DNA from: Rhizophagus irregularis
Lineage: Eukaryota; Glomeromycota; Glomeromycetes; Glomerales; Glomeraceae
Reading direction: 5' to 3'
Assembly: GCF_026210795.1 (NCBI RefSeq)
Contig: NC_089431.1
Location: 3,596,001-3,660,000, forward strand
Length of the DNA stretch: 64,000 nucleotides
Shown here piece after piece: positions 23,836 to 35,699 of the stretch. Each line of letters begins with the position of its first letter. The first letter of the stretch is position 1. Position numbers and translations under genes: made by a program. Below the pieces are notes generated by a model. That model did no database searches. It was not told where the DNA came from and worked only from the letters and a program-made list of their open reading frames with translations.

Positions 23836-24606
23836 CGTATACAGAATTCTGAAAACTGCGATAATAAAAAAAATAGCTTTTATTAATGTTATTGTTTTTA
23901 TGACGTAAAAATTATGATGATATTAAATATAACTCAAGTTTAAAATTTTTCTAGATTCTTAAATTCTTAATTACTTAGAGTTTAAATCGAAGTAAAAATC
24001 ATACTGAACTATACTTGGGTTAGATGTTTGTCTTCAAAGTATCTTATTTATATACATTTTATTAAGAGTTTGTTTTTGCAAAATCCTGATAGCTCTTTGA
24101 ACAAAAAAACTTTCATAATTCAAAATTTTCAAGTATCGTTCATTTTGTAATAAATTTAGTTACTATATAATCACTTTAATTACACTTTAAAAAATGATAA
24201 CGTTAACTGAAACAGCTGAATGTCATTATTTATTTAGACTAGTCAATCGTTGAGTTATTCCTTCAAAAGTCTTTATACTTGCTCGAGCAGGAATTATTTC
24301 CAATATGATAGAATAGTAACAATTTGCATTATCTATAAAAAATTAGATTTTACAATTAACCGTATTATAACTTAAGTATAAATTATACATTTTTACATGT
24401 GAATTTTATTAAGAGCATTAGTAATAAACATAAACCTTCGTATAAAATTTGATTTTTTACTTATAAGTTAGCTTTTTTTGTATTTTGTTTAGAGTAAATT
24501 TTAGAAATTATAAAAGTAAGTAAATCTCTGTATCTCATGCTTAATGAACCAATTTTTTTATTTCTATTTTATGTGATATGCGATAATCACATGGTTTACA
24601 CCTTTC
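23836..24606. other. Intergenic, no gene seen
   Basis: AT-rich spacer with no coding frame or clear repeat. Confidence 0.4.
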
Positions 24607-24778
24607 CTGCCCACGTGATCATTGTAAAATATTTGTCACACGGTATCACACCCTCTGCATTTCCAACTTGGATTTTTTTCGAGGTGTGTAAAATTATAAA
24701 ATTATTTTTCACATACTTATTCATCACGTAGTTAATTTCTTAATTCCGTAATGCCGGCCAAAAAGTCACGTGGGGCAG
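24607..24778. mobile_element. MITE-like element upstream of the F-box gene
   Basis: Ends ctgcccacgtgat and gtcacgtggggcag are inverted copies. Inside, atttgtcacacggtatcaca and catcacgtag resemble the element at 46018-46374 (atttgtcgccccgcatcaca). It ends 167 bp before the F-box ATG, so its CACGTG words could act in that promoter (inference). Confidence 0.55.
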
Positions 24779-24945
24779 AAAAGTGAATCAGACATATATA
24801 GTGATCATGTTACCATGTGCAAATTTATGTAAGTTTAATTTGTGCGACAAACGGGAATTGCCGATCCGAAATTCATATATAATAAATTTGATGTAACTTT
24901 TAGTAATTTTGGTATCCCTTTTCTTTCTTCTCTCTTTCATTTAAT

Positions 24946-26571
24946 ATGGCATGTTCAAAATTTTTTTCAGGAGATTTGCCTGAGTTATTAAACGAAGTCA
25001 TACAATATTTTCATTATGACTATAAAACATTACATTCATGCATATTAGTTAATAGATTATGGTGTCGTTTAGCAATTCCATTATTATGGGAAGATCCATT
25101 TTCAATCAAATTCCCTAAAAATCATCGTTTTATTGAAATTTATTTGCATAATTTAAGTGATGATGATAAAACAAAATTAAATGAATATATAATCCATAAT
25201 GACATATTTCCTTCAAATACCTTATTTAATTATCCTAAATTTATTCAATGTTTAGATACACGTAATGTTTATAATTCTATTGAAATTTGGGCATCTACAA
25301 TTGAAGAGAAACATTCCAGCTATTCACCTTCACGAATGTCAAACTTTGCAAAACTTATTTTTAGATCATTATTTCTAATATTCATTGAAAATGAAGTAAA
25401 TTTGCATAGTTTTAAAGTTATGGCTGATGATGAAGAATTTGAATGTTTTGATGCGGCTTTTGAATTAATTTTACAAAATCCGAATTTCGTTCATAATATT
25501 AAAGATTTAACACTTGATTTTGATGATGCAACTGATAATGTAAGAAAATTTATAGGATTTCTCTGCTCTAACTGCAATTCGATTTCATCATTTTATTCTC
25601 AATATTCTCATTATTATCCAATAATTGAAGAAAATTTATCACAAATGATTAAGTTTCAAGAAAACCTTAAAAAGATTTCATTTTGTTATAATAATGATCC
25701 CCCTTTATATCTACTATTGTCATCTAATTGTTCAAACACATTAAATACAATTATATTTCATTATATTGACTTTAGAAATATAAATGTTTTAAGTGAAGTA
25801 TTTAATCAATTGAATGTTTTAGAATCAATTCATATTGTTTATTGTTATTTTCTAGATTCTAAATTTATTCAACAAATTAATAATATTATAAAACCATTTA
25901 AATTAAAATCTTTATTTTTGAATTATGTGGATGAATTATTATTAGAACCGTTAATACAAAAATCTGGCAATTATTTAGAAAATTTTGGAATTACCAACTG
26001 TGAATTCCAACAATTAATACAATCACTTAAATTATATTGTAACAATATTAAATTGTTATATTTAACTATTGGACTAAATAACCAGAACATTAATTTATTA
26101 TTTGATTTAATTAAAAATATGAGACAAAATCTTAATTATCTTATAATCAATTCCAGTTTCTTTAATATGAATAAAAATATTGAAATTAGTCCAATTATAT
26201 TACAAAATTTAGGACAAATTCTTCCTTTTAAATTAGAATATTTGAATTTGGACCTTGTAATTAATGGAAGTGATTTAGAAATATTTTTAAAAAATTCCCA
26301 AAATACTTATACCAAAAAATTGTTAATTAGAAATAGAAAGAATGTAAAGAATGCAAGGAATGATGGAAGTCAAGATATTTTACCCTATATAAAAGAATAT
26401 ATAGTGAAAAAGAAAAGAGTTAAATATTTAGCTATTTTAGAATCTCTTTATGGAATAGGTGAAGATTTGTATTCTTTGAAAGATAAAGCAAAGGAATTTC
26501 AATTACATGATATTCAAGTTCTAAATTATAATGACTTTGATATTTATGATTATATAAAAGAAGCTTATTAG
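24946..26571 (+). CDS. F-box protein with leucine-rich C-terminus
   Basis: 541 residues, one exon. The N-terminal ~55 residues form an F-box (LPELLNEVIQYF, LHSCILVNRLWCRLAIPLLW), the part that binds Skp1 in SCF ubiquitin ligases. The rest is a long run of leucine/isoleucine/asparagine-rich segments (LKSLFLNYVDELLLEPLI, NCEFQQLIQSLKLYC, LEYLNLDLVIN) that fit irregular leucine-rich repeats used to hold substrates. The start MACSKFFSGDLPE fits other fungal F-box proteins. No neighbour points to the substrate. The gene appears intact. Confidence 0.88.
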   Translation: MACSKFFSGDLPELLNEVIQYFHYDYKTLHSCILVNRLWCRLAIPLLWEDPFSIKFPKNHRFIEIYLHNLSDDDKTKLNEYIIHNDIFPSNTLFNYPKFIQCLDTRNVYNSIEIWASTIEEKHSSYSPSRMSNFAKLIFRSLFLIFIENEVNLHSFKVMADDEEFECFDAAFELILQNPNFVHNIKDLTLDFDDATDNVRKFIGFLCSNCNSISSFYSQYSHYYPIIEENLSQMIKFQENLKKISFCYNNDPPLYLLLSSNCSNTLNTIIFHYIDFRNINVLSEVFNQLNVLESIHIVYCYFLDSKFIQQINNIIKPFKLKSLFLNYVDELLLEPLIQKSGNYLENFGITNCEFQQLIQSLKLYCNNIKLLYLTIGLNNQNINLLFDLIKNMRQNLNYLIINSSFFNMNKNIEISPIILQNLGQILPFKLEYLNLDLVINGSDLEIFLKNSQNTYTKKLLIRNRKNVKNARNDGSQDILPYIKEYIVKKKRVKYLAILESLYGIGEDLYSLKDKAKEFQLHDIQVLNYNDFDIYDYIKEAY

Positions 26572-29227
26572 TTATTTATGCCAAATTTAGATTAATTCAA
26601 ATATTGAAATTTTACGCTTAAGAATTTAAAATTCGTTCCCTTTGTTATATTTTAGTTTGAAATATAACAACTTGAAAATTTAATAAAAAAGAAATAGCAA
26701 AATAATATATTTAAAATTAGCTAGAATACATATAATCAAAAGAATTTATGTTTTTTTTTTGAATTAATGATAAATGAAATTATTAAATCTTTTATATTTA
26801 TCTCAAAAAAAAATTGAATTTTCAATTTGTAAACTTTTTAGTTGTTTATTAAAATAAAAAAAAATATTTGAATTTTAATATTTTACTTTGACTGTTTTCA
26901 TCCATTTTTTAAACAGTACACGGACTTTATGAACTAAATCTTTTGAGTGTTACTTCATCCATTTCGCTAAGAATTTTGTGAATTGCACTGGGTCGTGTAT
27001 TTTTTTTGTCGATTCAAAGTTATTTGATGTAGATGCTATCTTTGCTTGGAAAGTTTTGGCATACTTTATAATAAAACTTAGAAAATATTAAAAAGTTTAT
27101 TTATATGAAAGCGATGATTTTGGTTATTTAAAGTTTATTTATATAGGTGAAGGAGATTTTGGTGATGCTGATCATTTTCGATGTAAATTATCAAAGTAAT
27201 ATTTCAAAACTACTCTCCTCATTTAATTTTAAATGTAAAGGGTTCTAGCTGCTTCCATATAATTAACAGAACCTATGCTTTATGATAATGTTGCAAAAAT
27301 AGTAATAAATTGGTTTCTTGATATAAAATTATCCTATAAAGATTTAGTTAATGGTTGTTTGTCATGAAATCTTCCAAAAAAATTAAAAATAAGTTGTTTA
27401 AAGATCATAGAATGAAAAAACGCAACATTACGTTAAAGTTTGGAATAAATTATTGATCTAACTTGATAATATTTATAAATCAAGATAAGTAGTAGTGGAA
27501 GTAGAGTGTATAAGAGGTTAAAGTTGGCATGCTTAAAGTAAGGCAAATGCTAAGCGAATCTTAAGCAAATGCTATTTATTATTTGTGTGCCTAAAAAATC
27601 ACTTATTATATAGGTTATACTAAATTTTGATAAGCATAGAATATCGCACACGACACACCCCAATGTAACATGCCGAATGAATACCAGATATATAGTTATA
27701 ACAATCATAATATTAAGGATGTGGATAGAAGATATAGTGATTAACGATGATTATGTCAAATAATTGTTAAATGTATTTTGCTAATACATAATACATGATA
27801 AATTGTGTGTCTATAAGTTGAATTTCGCAAGGCATTAAATTGTCCAATAAATTATAGGGTATTGTTTAAATCATTTCGGTATGATATAGTGTAGCAGTTA
27901 TGGATTGGTTGTTTACTTACAGTTAGACATCAATAATTACTGGTCTGACAATCTAATTTAATAATTTTGCTGTGTGAATATATTATTATTACTAAAGTTA
28001 CAGATATGATACGAAACCAAATATATAAAGATCGTACTTGTAATAACACAAGCCAAATTGCGTCCAACTGATAATTAAAAGTAAAGAAGCTGAAATTGCA
28101 CAAATAAAAGAAAAAAATAAGTTTATAAAAATAAAAAATTATTATAAATTCACTAAAATTTTTATGTAGTAAAAATTCTCTAAAAGATTGACTTTTTTTA
28201 TAATATAATTAGCGTCTAAGGCATTATTGTTATTTAAAGTCATCTTGTTCTTATCTTTTGATTTTAATCAGCAAGTTTTTTTCTACTCGAACACTATAAA
28301 TATTCTGAGATTTAATAATTTTATATACTTTCTATAATTTTATCTTCAGTATAAAATTCATGTAAAAGTTTAAAAAAGGAATTTCAATAGTTAAAGTAAT
28401 TTCATTAATTATAAAAAAACCATAACAATATATTTTATTTAGGGCTGATTTTTTAATTCACTATTTAATTTAACACCTAATACAAAATTTTTTTTTTTTG
28501 AAAAATTTCATTATAATTATACTTTTATTTGAAAATAAATTTTACAAATACGTTTATAAAAATTAAGTAATCCTTTCAAGACTTTAAAACAAATCATTTA
28601 AACATTAAATAATCGGATCATTTAACGAATATAAGTAACTTTATTCCAGCAACTTGGATATTCTTAATTTACTTTTAAATGGACACTTTTAGCTTTCTCA
28701 ATTTTTGATTACGTCATAATATGTTCCTTATGATTATTAATCCATTATTTCCAGTCTCATAAATCATTGTATTGACACTTAATAATTTCTAGTCTTCAAT
28801 CTTCATATTTTTATTATTAATTGATACTTAAATATTTCCTTTTACCAATTATAAAAAGCACGTTTTAAACGATTTTTTATTTTAATATAATTCCAAATGA
28901 TCAAAATCCATACGTTAGGATTGTAATAATTCACGTGTTTACAATGATTAACTTATTATAGGAATATTTCCAAAAATATAACTTAATCCGCTGTGTCACG
29001 TATGCAGTTATGCAGTATCATGTGTGACTATAAAATTCTTTGCATGTTATATAGAATTCTTGCCATCATTTTCTAGAAATTCGTATTTCTATTAAAGACT
29101 TCTAGAAATTGTGTACAGAATTCGAAAAAAGAATTCTTTGTTTAATTATTAAATTTTAAAACATATATATTAGACAGCAGTTTTCCTTGACCCAAATTAA
29201 AAAACTAATTTTTTTTTATAAAAAAGC
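26572..29227. other. Intergenic, 2.6 kb, no gene seen
   Basis: AT-rich. Around 27130-27200 a short stretch reads YIGEGDFGDADHF, possibly a weak coding relic, but nothing longer holds. CACGTG occurs near 28930. Upstream of 29228 lies the presumed leader of the kinase pseudogene. Confidence 0.4.
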
Positions 29228-30893
29228 ATGGAACAACCAACAAACTCATAAAACAATACATTTCTAATTCAACAAACACAAACCATTGTTGAATCAAAAT
29301 ATAAAAGAAGTAAATGTCCCGAATGTAACAAAAGAAGGAAACCTTTAGATGAAAGCCATCAGATATGTCACGTTTTTTACAAAATAAAGATGGTATATAA
29401 GTACGGATCAAGTGGAAACAAAATTATTGATGATTTTATCAGATATACACAAATCAATCTTGTTAATGAAAACGGGAAAATGGAATATGTTCCTTATGAA
29501 CAATTCATAAATATAGAATTTATTGCTGAAGGAGGTTTTAGTAAAATTTATAAAGCTACTTGGATTGATGGCCTAGTTATTAATTATAGTAACAAAAAAT
29601 ATATTCGTTCCCAAAATTATACAGTTGTCCTCAAAAAAATTAATGATTCTAAAAACATCACATCTAAGGAGTTGAACGAGGTACAATACATAGTATGCCG
29701 TTTAATCAACAAACCTTATCATTAATAAGATTAATAAGCTTTCTTCATTTTAGCTCAAGATATTTTATGATTATTCATCAAAAAATAAAGATGATTATTA
29801 TATTGCCAGATATTTTAAAATTACTCAAGATCCTAATTCTCAAGATATCATGATTATCATGCCATATTATGATTCAGGTGACTTGAAACGTTACATTACT
29901 AAAGATTTTTTTAATATTAACTGGAGTGAAAAGCTATGGAGATTATTAGGTATAGCAATTGGACTTGATCAAATACATAAATTAAATATTATCCACAGAG
30001 ATTTACATAGTGGAAATATCTTTACTGGTAAATATGATTCCATGTTTATAGGCGATCTAGGAATTAGTAAATCTGCAACTGAATCTACAGATAATACAAA
30101 TTAAAATTATGGTATTATTCCTTATATGGCACCAGAGATTTTTCAAGGACAGAAATATACCGAAGCTTCAGATATATATAGTTTTGGAATGATTATGTGG
30201 GAGTTAATGACAGGTAGAAGACCTTTTTGGGATCGAAATCATGATACGGAACTTATTATTGATATTTGTGATGGTTTAAGACCACCAATTGTTACGAATG
30301 CACCTGAAGGATATATTGAATTAATGAAAGAATGCTGGCATTTGGATCCAAGTAAAAGGCCACAGATTACTGATATAAATAACGGAATTATGATATTGAC
30401 AAATAATGAACGGAACATAATATATAATTCAAGTAAAATTATAGAATCAACAGATATTGGACCTGTACCAAAAAGTAATCCAGGTGCCATTTATAAGAGT
30501 AGATCTTTAAGTGCCATGATTAATTCTGCAATGTCTTTAAGGAGTTCAAGAAATCAATCTATTAATTTAGAAAAATTCAAAAAAAGGTTTGAGGATGATT
30601 TAATCGAAGATAGTAATGATAATGGTATGATACTTGTAAATCGCAAATAAATTTAATTGATAAACTTTACTAAATTATTGTACTAATTAAAAAATACGTC
30701 TAGGTCAAAGTATTAAAAGAGAAAATTGTAAAAATGAAGGTAATTACATTTTCGTAAAAATACATCAAATTCATAATTTAATTTAATAAAATCGTGTAAA
30801 TATTCTTTAGATTATCTTACAAAAGAATTCGACTTAGATATTGATACGGATTTTAAGCATACTTTTATGCATACTGTAAACGAAAACTCTTAG
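29228..30893 (+). pseudogene. Protein kinase pseudogene, relative of the 12167-14125 kinase
   Basis: Exons 29228-29680, 29754-30624, 30704-30739 and 30811-30893 match the layout of the 12 kb kinase: CPECN motif, EGGFSKIYKATW, VVLKKI, HRDLHSGNIF, GDLGISK, MAPEIFQGQKYTEASD, and tail exons GQSIKRENCKNE and DYLTKEFDLDID. Two in-frame stops interrupt it: TAA at 29249 (codon 8) and TAA at 30102 inside the activation segment, where the relative reads DNNENYGIIPYM. The second Cys pair is also damaged (ICHVF against ICLIC). Without the stops the frame is fully preserved, so the loss is recent. A Met at 29390 could restart after the first stop but not past the second. Confidence 0.88.
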
Positions 30894-32330
30894 TTAATAT
30901 TACAAGTCTAGGAACTAGGATATACCAAGGAAGATATCGATACTTTGAATTATCAAAATTTATAAAGTAATTTTTCTTTTTAAACATGATCATCGTCAAT
31001 ATTAACAATTGGTTATATATCAAGTTATAGTAAATTCATTTATTATTTGTAGTCTTAAATTTATATCACCAGTATATTTATATTTCAGTTTAAAACATGT
31101 ATTGATTTTTTGATTTTTTATTGTATCTTTTTTCAAATTTTCTTTATTCATATATTTATAGCTAATAGCTAATTTCAAAAAGGTCGGGACACTTGGCAAA
31201 TTTTAAAGAACTCTGAAATATTCAGTAAAAGCTTGATATAAAATAAAAATTATACGCTAATTTTGAAGTATTGTTCCGAGAATGGTGGTATAATTTTATC
31301 TTATCTTGAAATAAAATAAAATAAAATTAAATAATATGAGCTTTACCAAATATTTCCGAGTTCTTTAGAATTTGCTAAATGTCCTGAAATCAGCTGCATA
31401 TGACTATAAAAATTGTTGATATGATTAGTTTAAATTTAGTTAACTTAATTAATTTGATTTTTATTAAAATAAAAAATTTCATTTATTTACTTACAAACTC
31501 AATTAAGATGGATGATGAATATAGAAAATCATAAATATAAAAAAATTAACATAGAAGTAATTAAAATAATCGTTATTATAAACAATTTTTAAAATAATTG
31601 CCCATAATCGCTATATAAAATGGAAATCTAGACGACAATAGAATATATTTACGATCATATTTCCACCGTAAGAATGTTCCTAAAATCGAATATATTTAAA
31701 AATTAAATGATAAAAATCGAAAATTAATTAAAAGTACTTACGATAGAAAATAAATAAAGTTCCTAAAAAACTAAAGATATTGACTGTTAATGGAATAATC
31801 ATCACAATGTAAAAATCAGTTTCAACACCATAACCATAATTTACTTTTTGCTGGACATTATTTATAGTATCATAAATAAAAGAAAGAATGAGGTAAATAT
31901 AGTGATATGAATCATATGAATCGAATATGATAGTAAACTCATTTTTCTTTATAAATTATAAGAATGCGAGAATTATCGTATTGTGTGAGATGGCAACACC
32001 TTTATATAACATGTATATCAATAATATATTACCCGTTTACGAATATTAATCAAAATTAAAAAGATTGTGATACAGACCTTTACGAATATCATGTCTACAC
32101 TTTCCATAAACACTTTAATAACAATTTTGTATCGTTTTAATTTATCCTATTGTAATAAGTACAGGTTATAAAGTAATCATCACGCGGATCCTAACTGTAA
32201 ACTATAATTGTAAACATTGTTTTGAGGTCTTGAGTATAAAGATTTAAGCTTATCAATTCAATGACTTGGTATATTTGTTTATTTTATTTTATTTTATTTT
32301 ATGTGAAGTTAGGATAGACAATTAATCAGG
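30894..32330. other. Intergenic, contains one MITE
   Basis: AT-rich spacer. Apart from the inverted-repeat element at 31168-31394 and a tttta run near 32280-32300 I see no structure and no gene. Confidence 0.4.
31168..31394. mobile_element. MITE-like element, 227 bp
   Basis: The arms pair over about 45 bp: left gctaatttca...gggacacttggcaaatttt aaagaactctgaaatatt, right aatatttccgagttctttag...tgaaatcagc. No coding capacity. It lies about 275 bp after the kinase pseudogene. Confidence 0.65.
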
Positions 32331-32838
32331 ATATATACCCTCAAAAGGGAATTAATCCTACTTCTTGCTATCATCTATTCTAGAACACCCGAACTTCTTT
32401 ATAAATGGTAACTAGAGAACTCCTTTGCTACTACCAACATAGGAGCGGCCAGGAAAAATAAAACAAACCGCTAAAAATAATGATCCCGTATTTTTCTTTC
32501 AACATAAAAGTTGCCACCTGTAAATACTGTCATAGGTGGAGTGGTTCACACTATTCTAATTGTTTTTGTAAAAAAAATATCAAACCATCCCAAAAGGGAA
32601 TACAAACTAGAAATAGAAAATATCTATATATATTTAAAAATGACTTCTAAAAAAAAACAATAAAACTATATAATAAAATAGTTAATGAAGAAAAATTAAA
32701 TCTAAAAATTTGGACGGACCCGCCTTCAAGAAGTCATCGAATAATCACATAGAGTCAAAGCGGGAGCATACCTTACGTATCAGTCGACGTTCAGTATGAT
32801 TAGCATCACTATTACAAACAGATGGTGAAGTGTACATC
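32331..32838 (-). pseudogene. Distal part of the decayed coding element
   Basis: On the minus strand from 32838 a frame reads TSPSVCNSDANHTERRLIR then KVCSRFDSM, a TGA, and LFDDFLKAGPSK. It lies just beyond the TIR insertion at 32840-33396 and is plausibly the severed C-terminus of the 33365-34600 frame, one frame off. The sequence from about 32330 to 32700 seems to be its downstream region; no domain is recognised. Confidence 0.35.
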
Positions 32839-32839
32839 A

Positions 32840-33396
32840 CTAAATTTTCAGGCTGACCAGCAACTGTTATTGGACATATGTCCACTAACTGTCTATTGAC
32901 AGACCCTCCGCAGGTTGGACGTTATATTATGTACGTCCATAAACCGTAAACTTCAGGTATATGGACGTCTAATTAAAATTATATTTGGTATTTATATACA
33001 ATATTATTGTATATAATATTAAATTAAAATTTACCTGCCTTAAGATTTGAACCTAGGACCTTAAATACTTTTTCGCGACCTAACCATTAGACTATTTAAA
33101 CTTTTAATATATAATATATAAATTTTTAATTTATTTAAGTTGAAATTATTAAGTTAATACTAATAAAATGTAGTTTATTACTAGTGACCAGTTTGGACGA
33201 TCTTTAAATTTCGGTTATAAGACAGTATTGTCTGATTACTGTCCGCAAATATAATGATTATACCAATTAATGAGTTAATTGTCCATTAACAGTTATTGGA
33301 CACATTTTTCGTTAATTTTATGTAAAAATCCTAATGTAAAATTTACGATTTTGATCAGGGATAGTTATTGGACTTCCTGATAATTTAGTGATGTAT
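32840..33396. mobile_element. TIR element inserted into the decayed coding element
   Basis: Left end catcactaaattttcagg (from about 32835) and right end cctgataatttagtgatg (to about 33392) are inverted copies bordered by TA; pairing continues inward with mismatches. The interior repeats words like attggaca and tgtcca and includes a tRNA-like segment. The insertion ends the minus-strand frame at 33365, which runs into the TIR. Confidence 0.6.
33034..33108 (-). ncRNA. tRNA-like segment, possible SINE head
   Basis: On the minus strand, tagtctaatggttagg resembles a pol III A box and ggttcaaatct a B box, at tRNA-like spacing. Four of five T-stem positions around ttcaaat can pair. The acceptor stem does not, so it is not a working tRNA; a tRNA-derived SINE promoter or relic is likelier. 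Confidence 0.4.
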
Positions 33397-34600
33397 GTTC
33401 TAAGAATAGAAACTGGACAATCCCATTACGGGTTCTTTTTTTGTTAGGAGAACTTAAATCGTAATTGATATTATTATTCAATAATGTATCCCTTTTATTA
33501 GGGTGAAATTCTTTACGTTTCATGTCATCGGAAATATTTCTGTCTTTTTCGATGGAAAATTTGTCAAGAAATTTTTGATAGGAATGTAGACGCTTGTTAT
33601 ATTTATCCATATATTCCTTGTAATCAACTTCAATGTTGGTGAACTGACATCTCAAATCATTTCTTGTAACGTTATATCGACGCTTTTCATTATTAAGATA
33701 GTTTTCATGATAAGTAACCAAACTTTGATGATAAAAAGTTGAAAGTTCTGTAAGACGTGTTTTCTGTTCCTCACATTATTCATAGTGCTTTTTTGTTGAT
33801 CCATGCTTGAAGATATGTTGAGCCTTTAATTGTGTCTGTTCCTTTTTCGCCTGTGATTTTGCGATCTTTGCTGCTTCAATGCGCCTTTGTTTGAGTAAAT
33901 CATCCATATAAGTAAACCATTGATGAGAACCAGGGGCGATAAAAACGTCATCGGTGGAGTAAATTGGGTGAGGCGGGATAATGTCCTGATACTTAACAGG
34001 AATAAACATATTTGGTCGTGGACTAAAATTTTTGACTGTAGGTATAAGAGCATCACGAGGGAGTAAGAAATTATAATCTTTTTTCCAGGGAGTGGACCTG
34101 GCTATTTTGTAGAGTAAATGTTCAATCCTAATCGGTAAAATCTGTGAGTCAGTGAAAAGGAATCAATGGCATCTGCCAATATTCACATAATCTCCAAAAG
34201 TTAGATCACTATTTTTGTTCAGGGACTTGTATTTATTAAAGGTCCTTCGATATGAACGATCGTAATGTTCTTTCTGTTTTCTTGCAATACATGAATTGGA
34301 ACTCATTGAGCGTTTAAGATTGCTCAATTTTTTCATATAAATGTGTTTGTGACCAGATAATCATACGTGATCAAGAGAATAAGCGCTATAACTAGCTTGA
34401 TAAGATATCCCTGTTCTATTTGAAAAAATGTCTTTCTTGTAATTAGAAGACCATCGAGTATGAAGAAGATTAGCATGAGAGACTTTAGAATTATTAAAGA
34501 TAGGTAAATCTTTAGAAATATTCCTATTCGTTGAGCTGACAGAAATATCTTGATAATGTTTGATAAAGTGAGAGCCGCAAGCGTGTCTATTATCAGACAT
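33365..34600 (-). pseudogene. Decayed ORF B of an unrecognised element
   Basis: One continuous frame of about 410 codons from MSDNRHACGSHFIKHYQDIS to the TIR insertion, broken only by TGA at 34361, TGA at 34163 and TAA at 33776. It is charged and Lys/Arg/Tyr-rich, with a probable coiled coil near the end (DLLKQRRIEAAKIAKSQAKK). I recognise no domain. It could be an accessory or gag-like protein of a transposon, or a decayed host gene. Confidence 0.5.
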
Positions 34601-34754
34601 AATAATTGGACTAGGAATTATACAAGTTGACTAAATAAAGGACAAATCAATTGCATGATTGCAAGGAATATAGATACCAAAGTAAAAGCAGTATTTTTTG
34701 TAAGAAAAATTAAAAAAAGTTTTTGTAGATTTATTTCGCTGATCACTTTTTTGT

Positions 34755-35590
34755 TCACATGATTTGATAAATTAATATACTCCAATAATTTCTTGCAAAC
34801 AAGATTGAAATATTTTTTTTGAATTCATCGAGGAATAACTCTTTGTCCAGAAAAAAAATGCTGAAGTCCTTTGCTAATTTGATATTTGGCATTAGGGAGT
34901 TTACTCGTGAAAATGTATTTAATCGGTTACTAGACATATGATAATCATTTGTGTGTATTCATAAATGAATTTCATTGGTGTCTGGAATTTGATCAACCAT
35001 CTCAAAAAAGAAACTTTTTGAACGTCTAAATTCGTAGATCTTGTTATAACCAATTCGTTAACCTTTGGTCACATGAAATTTTTTGAAAAAAATGAGAAGA
35101 GGAGTCTGCGCATTCTCGCCAGAATTATATGTAAAAGGAGGAGTTGTAGAAGTAATATCCTTTTTTAAGGTAATAATTTTGTTGACAAGAGATGAATTTT
35201 CAGGGAGACTGTTCTGTAGTTCAGTATAGTCACATGATGGTATTATAGGAAGACTTGAAGAGGACGTTATATGTTCATCATTAATTGAAGTATTTGAAGA
35301 ATAAATATCTTCGTGTTGAAAAGGGTGAGTAGTTACTCAAAAATAATCATTAATATCGAGAGAAAGTAAGTCCTTTGTGGTAAGTGTATCATAGTTATTG
35401 GACTTATTTGTGTCATTATATAAGTCAGCAACTGGTGTTCTAGTATATGTGTCTATTTAAACGAAAGAATTTTCTGCTGGTGGTGCAGACCAGTCTATAA
35501 CGACATGGGTTGAAGAAGTTATAGTCCCTTGAGTTCAGGTTAAAGTAAGAACAAAAACCTTGTATGCAACTGAAGCGCCCTTCAGGAACT
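34755..35590 (-). pseudogene. Decayed ORF A of an unrecognised element
   Basis: Upstream of ORF B and in another frame. It reads ASVAYKVFVLTLT through TPVADLYNDTNKSNNYDTL and IIPSCDYTELQNSLPENSS to MSSNRLNTFSRVNSLMP and FARNYWSILIYQIM, interrupted by five TGA/TAA codons. The continuity between stops shows that this was once a protein. Ser/Thr-rich first half; family not recognised. Confidence 0.45.
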
Positions 35591-35699
35591 CTTCCCCTTT
35601 GGCATTTCAGCATAGTGGAAACTAAAAAAAAAACCTTGCACTTTTTACTGCGGAAAACAAACAAAAATAAAAAAAAGGAAAAAGAGTTTCTTTTTTTGG

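Noticed and set aside
30102-30104. Reassigned stop codon (TAA read as sense) to explain in-frame stops
   Set aside because: The intact genes of the window end in TAA or TGA at normal positions and other stops occur only in relics; pseudogenes explain the data better.
33034-33108. A functional tRNA gene
   Set aside because: The acceptor stem does not pair and the anticodon arm is unclear; only the A and B boxes and most of the T-arm are tRNA-like.
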